The translations under genes were made by a program, and so were the position numbers. Below, piece by piece: positions 10,097 through 20,462 of a stretch of 64,000 bases of DNA. The notes beneath the pieces were generated by a model. The model ran no database searches. It was not told the origin of the DNA and saw only the letters and a program-made list of their open reading frames with translations. Origin of the DNA: Nemophila menziesii (lineage: Eukaryota > Streptophyta > Magnoliopsida > Boraginales > Hydrophyllaceae); assembly GCA_029959085.1 (NCBI GenBank), contig JARWIR010000002.1, positions 64,348,154-64,412,153 on the forward strand. The letters are read 5' to 3'. Each line of letters begins with the position of its first letter. Within the stretch, counting starts at the first letter, position 1.

Positions 10097-11578
10097 ATGG
10101 CGAACTCAATTGCAACAACGCATTTCGATTTGCCAGTGGATAATCAACACAAGGCAACAGAATTCAAGCTTTTTTCTTTTGCAAATCCACACATGAGAAC
10201 TTTTCATCTGTCATGGATTTCATTTTTTACTACTTTTGTGTCTACGTTTGCTGCTGCACCGCTAGTTCCGATCATTCGAGACAATTTAAATCTGATGAAA
10301 ACTGATATCGGAAATGCTGGAGTTGCTTCAGTCTCAGGAAGTATTTTTTCCAGGTTAGTTATGGGAGCGGTTTGTGATCTTCTCGGACCACGATTTGGGT
10401 GTGCATTTCTGATGATGCTTTCTGCACCAACTGTGTTTTCCATGTCATTTGTGGGAAATGCGGGTGGTTATATAGCAGTGAGATTCATGATTGGTTTCTC
10501 ACTTGCAACATTTGTTTCGTGTCAATATTGGATGAGTACTATGTTTAGTGGTAATATTATTGGGTTTGTTAATGGAACTGCAGCTGGTTGGGGTAATATG
10601 GGAGGTGGTGCAACACAACTTCTCATGCCATTACTCTATGATATAATCCAAAGTGCTGGTGCAACTCCTTTCACAGCTTGGAGAATTTCATTTTTCATTC
10701 CTGGATGGCTTAATGTGATCATGGGTATATTTGTTTTAACACTTGGCCAAGATTTACCTGACGGTAATTTAAGGGATGTTAAGAAGATTAGTGGAAAAGC
10801 CAATGACAAGTTCTCAAAGGTTTTGTGGTGTGGTGTCACAAATTACAGGACTTGGATATTTGTGCTACTCTATGGTTACTCTATGGGTGTTGAATTATCA
10901 ACCGATAATGTCATTGCTGAATACTTCTATGATAGATTTGATCTAAAGCTTCGGACGGCTGGTATGATTGCCGCAGCTTTTGGTATGGCTAACCTTTTAG
11001 CTCGCCCTTTTGGTGGATTTGCTTCAGATAAATCAGCCCAATTCTTTGGCATGAGAGGAAGGTTATGGGTACTTTGGATTCTACAGACCATGGGTGGTAT
11101 TTTCTGTATCTTCCTTGGACGTGCTGATTCTCTTCCAATTGCTATTACTATGATGATGATCTTTTCCGTTGGTGCTCAAGCAGCTTGTGGGGCCACTTTT
11201 GGTATAGTTCCTTTTGTTTCTCGACGTTCATTGGGTATTTTATCCGGCCTCACTGGGGCTGGAGGTAATTTTGGTTCTGGATTAACACAATTAATATTCT
11301 TCTCAACCAATAAGTACACTACCGAAGAGGGTTTACAATATATGGGTTATATGATTGTAGCATGTACTCTTCCAGTCATGTTAATCTATTTTCCACAATG
11401 GGGAAGCATGTTTCTTCCTCCATCTAAAGATAAAACTGAAGAGTTGTATTACTCATCTGAATATAGTAAGGAAGAGCAAGCTTCTAATATGCACGCAGGA
11501 AACCTCTTGTTTGCTGAGACCGCCCGTCAAACCGAAACTTGTGGACGTCGCCAAATTGCTACACAAGACCGTACTTAA
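10097..11578 (+). CDS. NRT2: high-affinity nitrate transporter, NRT2 family
   Basis: This is a 493-residue MFS protein in one uninterrupted exon. It is a plasma-membrane proton-coupled nitrate importer that in plants usually works with the partner NAR2/NRT3. The family hallmarks are visible: [18 protein letters not shown] (23-40), [16 protein letters not shown] (51-66), the MFS loop motif [10 protein letters not shown] (90-99), nitrate signature 1 around [11 protein letters not shown] (161-171), [19 protein letters not shown] (259-277) and nitrate signature 2 [11 protein letters not shown] (385-395). Arg129 (AVRF) and Arg303 (LARPFGG) occupy conserved helix positions. About 12 membrane segments are expected. 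The start is well placed: aacaaaaATGG context, 116 bp after a TATA box. Compared with typical plant NRT2.1/2.2 proteins (about 530 residues), the N-terminal tail before FDLPVD is some 30 residues shorter, and the C-terminal tail (after [11 protein letters not shown]) is also somewhat short. No internal stop or frameshift. It is the only apparently functional gene in the window and is bracketed by repeats. The exact paralogue (2.1/2.2/2.4 type) cannot be told from here. Confidence 0.97.
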   Translation: MANSIATTHFDLPVDNQHKATEFKLFSFANPHMRTFHLSWISFFTTFVSTFAAAPLVPIIRDNLNLMKTDIGNAGVASVSGSIFSRLVMGAVCDLLGPRFGCAFLMMLSAPTVFSMSFVGNAGGYIAVRFMIGFSLATFVSCQYWMSTMFSGNIIGFVNGTAAGWGNMGGGATQLLMPLLYDIIQSAGATPFTAWRISFFIPGWLNVIMGIFVLTLGQDLPDGNLRDVKKISGKANDKFSKVLWCGVTNYRTWIFVLLYGYSMGVELSTDNVIAEYFYDRFDLKLRTAGMIAAAFGMANLLARPFGGFASDKSAQFFGMRGRLWVLWILQTMGGIFCIFLGRADSLPIAITMMMIFSVGAQAACGATFGIVPFVSRRSLGILSGLTGAGGNFGSGLTQLIFFSTNKYTTEEGLQYMGYMIVACTLPVMLIYFPQWGSMFLPPSKDKTEELYYSSEYSKEEQASNMHAGNLLFAETARQTETCGRRQIATQDRT

Positions 11579-11823
11579 TACTCTTTTACATTACATATTG
11601 TTTGTTTTTGTTTGTCCAAATTTGAATCATTTTAATTAATGTTCGGAAATGCTCTAAAACTCTTAGAGCATCGACGATAGAGTGTAAGCATAATTCTTTA
11701 ACCAAATTGTATGTCTTTTGAATTTTGTTTCTTTTTTATTATTATTGTTTTCTTAAAATTCTTTTTTTTGGTATACTTGAATAATTCAATTTTTTTCCAT
11801 TGCAAACAGAGTTAATTAATAAA
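11579..11823 (+). other. NRT2 3' flank with poly(A) signal
   Basis: T-rich 3' UTR-like sequence follows the TAA stop. An AATAAA lies at 11818-11823, preceded by TTTGTA-type far-upstream elements, so it is a reasonable polyadenylation region. Nothing else is seen between the gene and the first minisatellite. Confidence 0.5.
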
Positions 11824-11974
11824 TATTTATGGATTTTTATTTGTTTGATAATTACCTACTTGATTTCAACCAGTATATAAACATGGGTGATTTACCTATA
11901 CAGTACATGGAGGATGGCTGATTGTCCATTAGGTCCAACCCACCTTAAATGACCGTCCTCCTGCCCTTAGTACT

Positions 11975-12135
11975 CCATTAATTAGAATTTAGTTACTAAA
12001 ACAATTTTTCCTGATTCCATGCAATTAGTCAAAAATTATTAACCCATTAATTAGAATTTAGTTACCAAAACAAATTTCCCTGATTTCATGTAATTAGTCA
12101 AAAATTAGTAACCCTTTAATTAGAATTTAGTTGCA
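11975..12135. repeat. 69-bp minisatellite, 2.3 copies
   Basis: The unit begins 'ccattaattagaatttagtt' and repeats with a 69-bp period at 11975, 12044 and 12113 (the last partial). Copies differ at a few positions. It lies 400 bp downstream of the NRT2 gene and looks non-coding. Confidence 0.85.
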
Positions 12136-12228
12136 CAAATATTCTGTATTGGGTAATAAAAACGGGGATGGGTAATGTTTGTTTTTGTGATGGGTTGTCT
12201 TTAAAAAATGGTGGTACACGAAACACTA

Positions 12229-12470
12229 TTTTGATGGTGTGTTTGAGCAAAATGTTGGGTTACGCTTTTTGTCGAGTTAACAGGGGTGTGTTACCTTTGT
12301 TATTTTGATGGTGTGTTTGAACAAAATGATGGGTTACGCTTTTTGTCGAGTTAACAGGGGGTGGGTTACCTTTGTTATTTTGATGGTGTGTTTGAGCAAA
12401 TTGATGGATAGCGCTTTTTGTCGAGTTAACAGGGGGTGGGTTACCTTTGTTATTTTGATGGTTTGCGCGT
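12229..12470. repeat. 74/75-bp minisatellite, just over 3 copies
   Basis: The unit begins 'ttttgatggtgtgtttgagc' and recurs at 12229, 12303, 12378 and 12452 (last copy partial). A plus-strand open frame runs through it (12305-12529), giving a 25-residue peptide repeat containing FCRVNRGWVTFVI. The 74/75-bp alternation makes conservation as a protein doubtful, so I call it a repeat only. Confidence 0.85.
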
Positions 12471-13899
12471 TAAGAGTGATGGTGTATGTAAGTTACCTAT
12501 GTAAAAACTCAGCAAGTTTGAACAACTAGATATAAGCTCTAGATCCGTCAAATCTATACTTCTTCGAAACCGCATTCAATCCGATTCGATTGGGGTTCGT
12601 GTTATTGTTTAAGTCTTTATCTATAAGACTTCGTTTGTAGATATCTTGGAAAAAAATATGCAGCAATCCGCCATTCACGAACAGAAGAAGAACCATGAAT
12701 AGATCAAGCACCATCGGATGCAGCAACAGTCTTTCCGGCGAGCACAAAAACGGATCACCACCGCGACGAAGGACCACCAACAACCTCACCGCGTCTTGCT
12801 CAATGCACCACTGCAACGAAGGACCACCAGCGACAGTGCAACTCATTCGACGGAGTTATTTCACAGTGCAGAAGATGGAGAAGGGCGGCTTGGCTTCGGG
12901 TAGATTGGAAGAAATGGTCGGTCTCGTTGTCGGAGGGGGTGGAAGAGAAGAAATCAGATTGAATTCCATTAAGAGATATGCTACTTAAAATGGGATTAGT
13001 TAATTGCGATAATCATGGAAAGATTTGATAAATATGGAAGAGATCACATATTATATTTAGTAATAGGGGTATGGATGGTATTAGCTTGAAAACGTTTGAC
13101 TTTAGAAGGCAGAAATCCAGAGCAGGGTTTGTTGTGGTGGGTTATTGGGTCTAAAGACTTTTTAAGCTAATAACTCTATAAACATATTATACAAAAATAC
13201 TTGTCATCGACCCATTATTCGAGACTTACCTGATCCAGATCCTAGCATAAGAAATAATTAACCTTCCAAAATCGTAGTTATGATAAAGTATGAAACAGTT
13301 TGACTTCGACCTGGCCAAAAATTAACCTTGATCAAACTGATGGATTTTTCTAATATCTAACCCTAACCTAACCCAAAAATTAAAGAAAAGGATTATCAAG
13401 TTAACCGTAGGTTAACCTAGCCCGTGAAAAATTAACCTAGTTTAAATAAATGAATATATAAAATCACAAAATATTAAAGAATAAAACAAAGTAATAATTA
13501 CTTATCAAATATTAACTTAGTTCAATAATAATTCACTAATAATGTAAAACCTACACTTTTTCTAAGAAAACCTTAAAAAATGCTCCATCTTCTCTCTATT
13601 TTAATGGGAAGCTCTTCCATCCTCACCATCCATCTCACCACCACCCAACCTTCCCACTGACTTTTCTCTTTTTAGTAATCTAGCCACTCACATATTTTTT
13701 TCAAGCTTCTATTTTCTTTTATAAAAGTTTTTCTTTTATAAAAGTTTTTCTTTTCTTTGCTTTCTGATTTAGTTGCATACTTTAATGGTATCAACATTGA
13801 TGACTGTGCATTGATTTCAATATTTCTAATCTTCTTCCACCTTTGGATCGTCTTTTTCAGTAATCTTTTAAAAAATTCCACTATTTCTCCTTTTTCTCA
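12471..13899. other. intergenic DNA, no gene supported
   Basis: Positions 12640-12990 are GC-richer than the surroundings and carry several overlapping short open frames on both strands (for example 12695-12988 plus and 12526-12846 minus). None resembles a known protein and none has a convincing promoter. The stretch 13170-13680 has many 'aaccta' and 'attaacc' words. 13735-13760 holds two copies of an 'aaaagtttttcttttataa' word. No bounded element was seen. Confidence 0.45.
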
Positions 13900-14664
13900 A
13901 CTGCTTCAAAATTTTACCTTTTCTCCTTCGTTTCTCAGTCTTTCCGACTGGTTATTCATACATACAAAACCTCCTCCTCCAAAAATATCTACCCTCAATC
14001 TTGCCTCGGTATTTATGCCTTGATAGAACATCGTTAATTGAAGTGTTAGGGTGTAACCATGAAGTGGACATCTAGCTAACATATGTTGAAACCTTGTCCA
14101 TTCCTTTCTTACACTCTCGCCATTATCTTGGCAAAAACTTGAAAGTATTATTTGATCCTTCATTCTTGTACTCTGTGCATAATAGCGATCAAAGAACTTG
14201 ACTTGCAACTCGTCCCATGACGTAATTGAATCTGATGGTTGACTATCCAACCATTAACTAGCACATTCGGTCAAGAAAAACGAAAACAGGATGTAATACA
14301 ACTACTCGCATGTAATGCCTTGAGTAATGTAGGCATCACATATTTGCATAAACTTCTATTGAACTCATCAGATCTTGTTTTGCTGCACCACTATAGTGTC
14401 AAAGTCTCATAAACTGACTAAACATACCCTAATCGAGCTTGAATCATGTAGCTTGGATCACTAGAGGGCGAATCCCAGGTGGTTTTACTCGAAAAGGTTT
14501 GCACTGACCAGAAAGACTTTGTTCGCGGCATTTATTAAAAGGTGGATTTCCTCCTTGTGGTACTCCTTGTGGTGGTACTACCTGGAGGATAGGACTTTCT
14601 TGATTGTTGTGTCCCCATGTGGTACATCATTATCTATCATCAACAAATCTACAATTTCAGCCAT
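13900..14664 (-). pseudogene. gag remnant, element F (Athila-like)
   Basis: This is the N-terminal half of a Ty3-type gag, decayed. In minus-strand order: a start near 14664 (MAEIVDLLMIDN), a segment matching the 'LRVQPRGIR..KIQATKFRP' region of D, then CDAYITQGIT and WLDSQPSDSITSWDELQVKF and FFDRYYAQSTRMK, the conserved retrotransposon gag core. The 114-residue open part is 13906-14250. Stops and frameshifts separate the blocks. The remainder of gag, pro and pol is missing: similarity ends near 13900. Confidence 0.7.
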
Positions 14665-14844
14665 CCCTTCTTTCTTCCTTGCCTCTCTTTGTCACTTCTT
14701 CTGAGCTTAGAATATTTTATTTGGATCTGAGAGCATACACCAATACCTAAAAAACCTGAAAGAGACAAAAACAAAAACAAGTGTAAAACCGAAACAACTA
14801 AAAACTACTACACAAAAACTAAACATAATAACTAACTAGAAAAA

Positions 14845-14862
14845 TCCTCAGTTGCAGCGCCA
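14845..14862 (-). other. primer-binding site (tRNA-Asp), element F
   Basis: On the minus strand this reads TGGCGCTGCAACTGAGGA, a diverged form of TGGCGCCGTTGCCGGGGA, the complement of the 3' end of plant tRNA-Asp and the usual PBS of Athila/Tat elements. It lies ten bases inside the LTR edge. Confidence 0.7.
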
Positions 14863-14871
14863 AAAACTTGG

Positions 14872-15961
14872 TGGTAGCAAAGGTGAGATAAAATAACGAT
14901 AATTAAGATAATAAAAGAACACACTCAATACTACTACCAGAATCTCATTGCAAGTGCAGAAATCATTTGTAAGTTATAGTTAATAAATAAGATTTGTTCT
15001 CAAATATTTATCGGTTAGCTCAGACTCGTGTTTATATAAAAAAGCGTAGGAGAGATTAATTGCGAAAACTAAAAGTTAAAATAAAAGACAATATTTATTT
15101 GGTTTTCAAATAAGAATGCAAATAAGAATAAAACTACTAATGCAAAATAAACAAACTAAGAGAATGGATATGAGAAACATAGCTTAGGCCTAATACTATG
15201 CACCTATATGTCTAGATCAATATTCTAATCATAAGGGCGAATTGAGCATATATAAATAGTCTGGATTATATAATCCTACTAACTCCTATCAAGGTATCTT
15301 AGAAGGCACCCTCAACACTACCAAGAGACTTGGTTAAGGGGACCTTGCTCAGAAATCGGTGATAGAAATATAAACCTTGTTGACTATCTAGTTATGCAAG
15401 CCCGTTAGGATCACTACCGCACAATAGACGACTAAGTATTGTTTTCTATAATTAAATCCCCCTTAGGGTGACAATCTAACTACTAAGATCAGTCCTAAAC
15501 TTGGACAGAGGTAGGGCTAGAATAAGGCAAACACAAAATACAGTTATATAAAATAATAGCTCAAATTAATTATATTCAAATCTCAAATAACATAGAAGAG
15601 AAAACTAGAAATCAACGATTATACATAGTGCAAACCCAAGTTATGGGAAAATTAATTCGTAATTAAAGATAAAATCTAAAGAATAAAGAGATTAGAAACA
15701 TAGTTAAGCTAAGAATCTAATACAGATGGTAGAGGAATAGGATGGAAAAGAGGAGTTTGTGACTCTCCAGCTTCTTTTCTTCCTCTACAAGTCAACTTGC
15801 TTCCTTTGGATGATCTCTAAGTTTAATAATGATTAGTAAATAGACAAGGACATGTTTCTAAAGGTCAATAACCATATATATAGGTGTAGGGACGAAATCT
15901 AGGTCACAGGCTAAGTTTTAGAGTCCTAATCTAACTCTAACTCGTTTTCCTATATAAGTGG
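14872..15961 (-). repeat. 5' LTR of element F (X type, truncated)
   Basis: It starts TGGTAGCAAAGG next to the PBS and carries X-type landmarks ('gagataaaataac', 'caagtgcagaaatc', 'ttggttaaggggacc'). It is cut after 1090 bp by a plus-strand Z LTR at 15962 that begins with a clean TGATGTCTCT, so insertion of the Z element into this LTR is the likely cause (candidate 5-bp target AGTGG). Confidence 0.75.
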
Positions 15962-16685
15962 TGATGTCTCTTTTTTTTTGATGGATTAGTCCATTCAAGA
16001 GACATTATTTTGGGAGTTTATAGTGCCTAAATGAGGGAGTTTCCATAATATTTGCTTTATTGCACTTTTGCTTTTAGTTTTGGTCTAAGTGTGTATACTT
16101 TAGGTACATGCTTGATATAAGGTTCCAAGATGAGGAGAAAAATATAAAAAGTCAAGGTAAACCCCCAATCTAAAGCGAAATTTGAGCCTAGAGTCACAAT
16201 GCGAAGTTGGAGCGGAGAAATCTTTGCACCATAGTATTTGAGTCACTACTAAATACTAATGAGATATTTGGAACTGATTCCTTTTTATTTAGAGAGGGCT
16301 TGAAGTCAGTGTCGCGTGGGAAGTGACGGTAGTCAATCCGGAGTTAAGATGAAGAAGATATGTCATTTGCTTCCACCGAGCTCGAACAAAAATTCTGCTT
16401 AGTAAAACGGGTAGGCCACTTTTAAGCCTAGTTAAGCAAGCCAAAAGGGGGCCCACACATTTTTAGATCATATATAAGTCATTTGGAAGACCCCATAGGA
16501 TTATATATCACTTTATTTCTTAATTTCACATATGGGAGCAAGAGTAGAAGAGTTGGAGAGGAGAAAAGAAGAGTTTGTCCATAAACCCAACAATTCTTCC
16601 CAAACGATTCATCATTCCATGTTTTTTTGAAGAGTAACTTCTATTTACTTTTGTTGTTGATTATTGACCTTTTCCATCCCCATTA
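15962..16685 (+). repeat. LTR, Z type, 5' part
   Basis: It starts with the LTR tip TGATGTCTCT, whose inverted copy AAGAGACATTA follows within 45 bp. The body ('tagtgcctaaatgaggga', 'cgcgtgggaagtga', 'ggccacttttaagc') matches the Z LTR at 56526-57709 (plus) and, inverted, 53123-54098. It breaks near 16685, where a Z LTR in the opposite orientation begins. Confidence 0.7.
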
Positions 16686-18271
16686 AGAAAATAAACTACA
16701 AGTAATAGGCGGAACGACTCCACATAATACATATCGTAGGTTAGCAAGAAATGATAAGTAGGGTTATCGTTCGTAGGGATTGATTGCGATTAAAGGCTTT
16801 TAAAGAAATGTAAAGATTTAGAGTTTGTAATTTAAATAACATAACATAAATATTTGTTTTATTTTGTAATAATGATTAACAACTAATGACAAGATAAATG
16901 TAAAAAAAATTAAGTTAAGAGTAATGATTAAATAACAATATAGATAAACAACTAAAGTAAATAGGATTAATTCGATAAGAAGGATGCTTGGTGATATTGC
17001 TAAGATATAAACTATGCCTCTAATTGACTTTGTTATTCATAAATACGAGTGGTTTTTTTATTCACATTAATCGAGATTCTAGTTCAATCGAAGTCCCCAC
17101 AAGGGAAACCTAGCTCTCTACCTTATTCATCCACTCGGCTTTTGGGCAGGCTGATGTCCCTCTTACCCTATTGACTACCTAGCATGCTAATATCATCTGA
17201 TAAAAGGCATCGAGCGCCTGTATACTAGTTCTATAATCTCCCCTCCCCTCCCACCCGGGTGGTAGGTCAATTACGATGGCTCTTGCTACTTTGGCCAGAA
17301 CACATGAGTATTTATAACACGTAAACAATGGAATTATAAATAAAAACCCAATCTTAATTAAATATCAATATTCTATCCTGAATAAAATAACATAATCAAA
17401 AAGCTAAGCATAGTGTATTACATAAGCATCCTCAAGTAGGTAAAGTTTAGCTCATAACTGAATTAACAATAAGGAAATTAAAACTAATTAAGACTAATTA
17501 CAAATTAATGTTTAAAACTAAAAATAAAGTAATGTTACTATTGATGACAATTGGAAATGGTGAATTGTTGAGGTGGAATGGTTGGGTTCATAGACAAACC
17601 CTTTTTCTTCCTCTTCCTTATGCCCGATGCTTCTCCTCCTCTTCTTTCTGATGCATAAAATGATTTCTAAGTTGAAGAATACTGATATGGGGCTGGAAAA
17701 TAAGCTTATATAGCTTTCAAAAACGTTGGGCCCTCTTTAGGTTTAATAAAATGGGGTTAGAAGGGGCCTCACCCATTTTTACTTAACCAGATTCCTGGTT
17801 CGAACAACGGCAGGTGCAAATGTCATAACTTCTTTGTCATAACTCCGAACTGAGTTTCGTTACTTGCCACGCTACCCTGACTTCAAGCTATTTCTAAATG
17901 AATAGGAATCAGGCCCAAATCTCTCACCAAAAAGTCGTAGTGACAGATTCATTAAGGTGAAAGAATTCTCCAAAAAAGGCTCTACCTCTCCACAATAGAT
18001 CTAAGCTCAATTTCTGCTTCGCCTTGGGGTTTCTCTTGATTCTTTGATTTTTTTCTCTTAATGTGGACCCTTGCATCAAGCAAGTACCCAAAATTTACAG
18101 GCTAAACATACGATTAAAGCACAACATCTATATAAACAATAATAAGTCCAAAACTTGGGGTAAAAGTGCATACATAGCAGATAAAATGGAAAAATTCCTC
18201 ACTTAGGCCCTATAAACTCCCAAAATAATATCTCATGAATGGATTTATTAGTCACAGATAGAGAGACATCA
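16686..18271 (-). repeat. LTR, Z type, minus orientation
   Basis: This is a nearly full-length Z LTR read on the minus strand, ending in GAGAGACATCA at 18271. A PPT-like stretch (complement of 'agaccttaactcaagg', 18272-18287) follows, so this would be the 3' LTR of a minus element whose interior was cut at 18299 by the next insertion (J). The left terminus is not well defined. Confidence 0.7.
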
Positions 18272-18299
18272 AGACCTTAACTCAAGGTTTTGTCATTGG

Positions 18300-18910
18300 T
18301 GGCGGTAGAGGTGTGATAAAATAATGAATAATAAAGATAATAAAAGAACACACACTCAGATACTACCACGAGAAAATCACTACAAGTGCACAGATCGTTT
18401 GCAAGTTATAGTTTATAAATCAGATTCTTTCTCATAGATTTAAATAGTTATTGCAAATTCGTTTTCAATATTATGATAGATGGTTTTAAATGTTATGATT
18501 AAAAAGATCATAGAATAAAGTGTTTTGTTTTCTATTTGAACATAAATAAAATAAACAGTAAATAATTATACAAATAAGGTAAGAAGATGCAAGTATGAAC
18601 CTATCCCATTGAATTAATGATTCCTAAGACTAAGGGTGAATGTGTAATTTCACAATAGTCGGGATCCTAATGTTTTCCTAACTCCCGTCAGGGTAGACTT
18701 AGGAGCTATTCTACGGTAATACTGACCCGCCAGGGTGAAAATAAGCTAGTTTTGAATGATTATGATTTTACCCAATTGGTTACGTGGTAAGTTAAGGTCG
18801 TCAGGCTCAATAACAGACACCACGCGTCTATATCCTAGTTTTGTAATTAGACCCCCTCTTCCAGATGATCGTCGCAACTGGCGAATAGCCTAATCACTAA
18901 GGATTATTTG
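18300..18910 (-). repeat. LTR fragment (element J)
   Basis: It starts TGGCGGTAGAGGTGTGATAA and shares its edge with X LTRs, but the body is closer to Y LTRs ('ctattctacggtaatactga', 'cagggtgaaaataagcta', 'ttacccaattggtta'). It is interrupted at 18911 by the E LTR. The remainder of J was not found on the far side of E. Confidence 0.65.
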
Positions 18911-20462
18911 TGGGGGAACGGTGTGATAAATAAACAGATAAATAAAGATAATAATAAAGGACACACCCTTGACTACCACGAGAAACTCACTGCAAGTATT
19001 ACAGATCGTTTGCAAGTTTAGTTAGTAAGTAAAGTTTGTTCGCAGGGATTTAATCCGTTAGATTTACTTGTGTATATAGAGAAGTGTAGGAGAAATTACT
19101 TGTTTGATTAAAAGAAAATAAAAGAAATAATATTTATTTGGTTTTAAGATCTAAAAGACAATAATGTAACATAATAAAGAATGGAGATGAGAAATATAGC
19201 TTAGGTATGCTAGCATGCACTTGTAAATATTCTAGTGATAAGAAGTGAATTGAGCTTTGCAAATACCCATGATTGTATATTCCCACTAACTTATTTCTGA
19301 GTGGACTTAGGTGGTGACCTAAAAATTAACAGGGGACTTGGGTAAGGGGACTCTGCGCGATGATCGGTGGTTAAGTCAAACCCTAGTGACTATCTAGTTA
19401 GGCAAGCCCGTCAAGATCACTACCGCACACTAGACGTTGATGTGGTGTTTCAATAATTAGACACCCCTTCCGGGTGACCATCTAAATACTAAGGTAATCC
19501 TATACGTTGTACACCGCAAGAACTACACTCATTCAATCAAAGCACATAAAACGATATAAAGTAACTAAGTAGCTCAATCAATTTAAAGGTTAATCCCAAA
19601 TAACGTCAAAACAAATAGTTATACATATGCAAACCCAAGCTATGGGAAAATTAGTTCATAACTAAAGACATAGAAATAAACTAAAGATAAAAGTAATTAG
19701 AAACAAATATAAGCTAAAGAATCTAATACAAATTACCCTAATGATAGTGGGATAGGATGGAGTGCTACTCTCCAACTTCTTATCTTCCTCTCTATAGGTC
19801 TTCTAGCTTCTATGGATGATTATAAGTATAATTCTAGATCTAATTGTGAGCAAGAACATGTTTACAATGATAAGAGGGTATATTTATAGAGTTTTTCTAA
19901 CCCTAGGTCGAAATCTTGGAGTGGAAGGCAAGTAATTGGAGTTCAAGTCCAACTCAAATTCGTTTTCTTAAATATAGGACATGATGAACACTACTCTTTG
20001 TTTTGGTCATATCTTTTTTGTTACTAGGCCAAAATTCTCCCACTTTATATCAAAGCGACCGTAGCAAAAAGATCTATCTAATCTTTAGAGGTTCATCCAA
20101 ATCGCATCTGATTTGGAGTTATCATAACTTTAGTGGATGTAGCTGCAAAATTGGCAAATTTATTTGGCAGCTTTTCCTTTCCTAATTCAACTTTGCTTCC
20201 TTTTATCTCCTAATTTCTCCTATATATTTTTTCCTTAACTCCTCATAATTTATTTGACATCTAATTATATTCGATAAACCTTAAGAGCTTCACATTAACA
20301 TACAAATTATACCAAATATGCTCTAAAAGTAATAAATCATCAAATCAAGACATGAATTAAGTAATTATCTAATAACGGGAAAAAACCCCTTAACCATTAA
20401 TCAAATACACCTAAAATAATGTCTCAAACCTAGATTAATATATTAAAAATATGGAGACATCA
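18911..20462 (-). repeat. 3' LTR of element E (X type)
   Basis: This is a complete LTR of 1552 bp from TGGGGGAACGG to ATGGAGACATCA. It is highly similar to the partial E 5' LTR at 25427-26577 (for example 'cccttgactaccacgagaaa' in both). The adjacent PPT is the complement of ACCCCAAGCTC (20465-20475). Confidence 0.9.

Noticed and set aside
10204..10839. Minus-strand ORFs of 67-79 residues within NRT2
   Set aside because: They are shadows of the NRT2 coding strand.
12305..12529. 74-residue plus-strand ORF with internal repeats as a gene
   Set aside because: It is produced by the minisatellite; no promoter, homology or conservation across units supports coding.
12526..12988. Overlapping ORFs of 97-106 residues on both strands as genes
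   Set aside because: No recognisable domain, mutual overlap in opposite strands, and Arg/His-rich composition typical of chance ORFs in GC-richer DNA.
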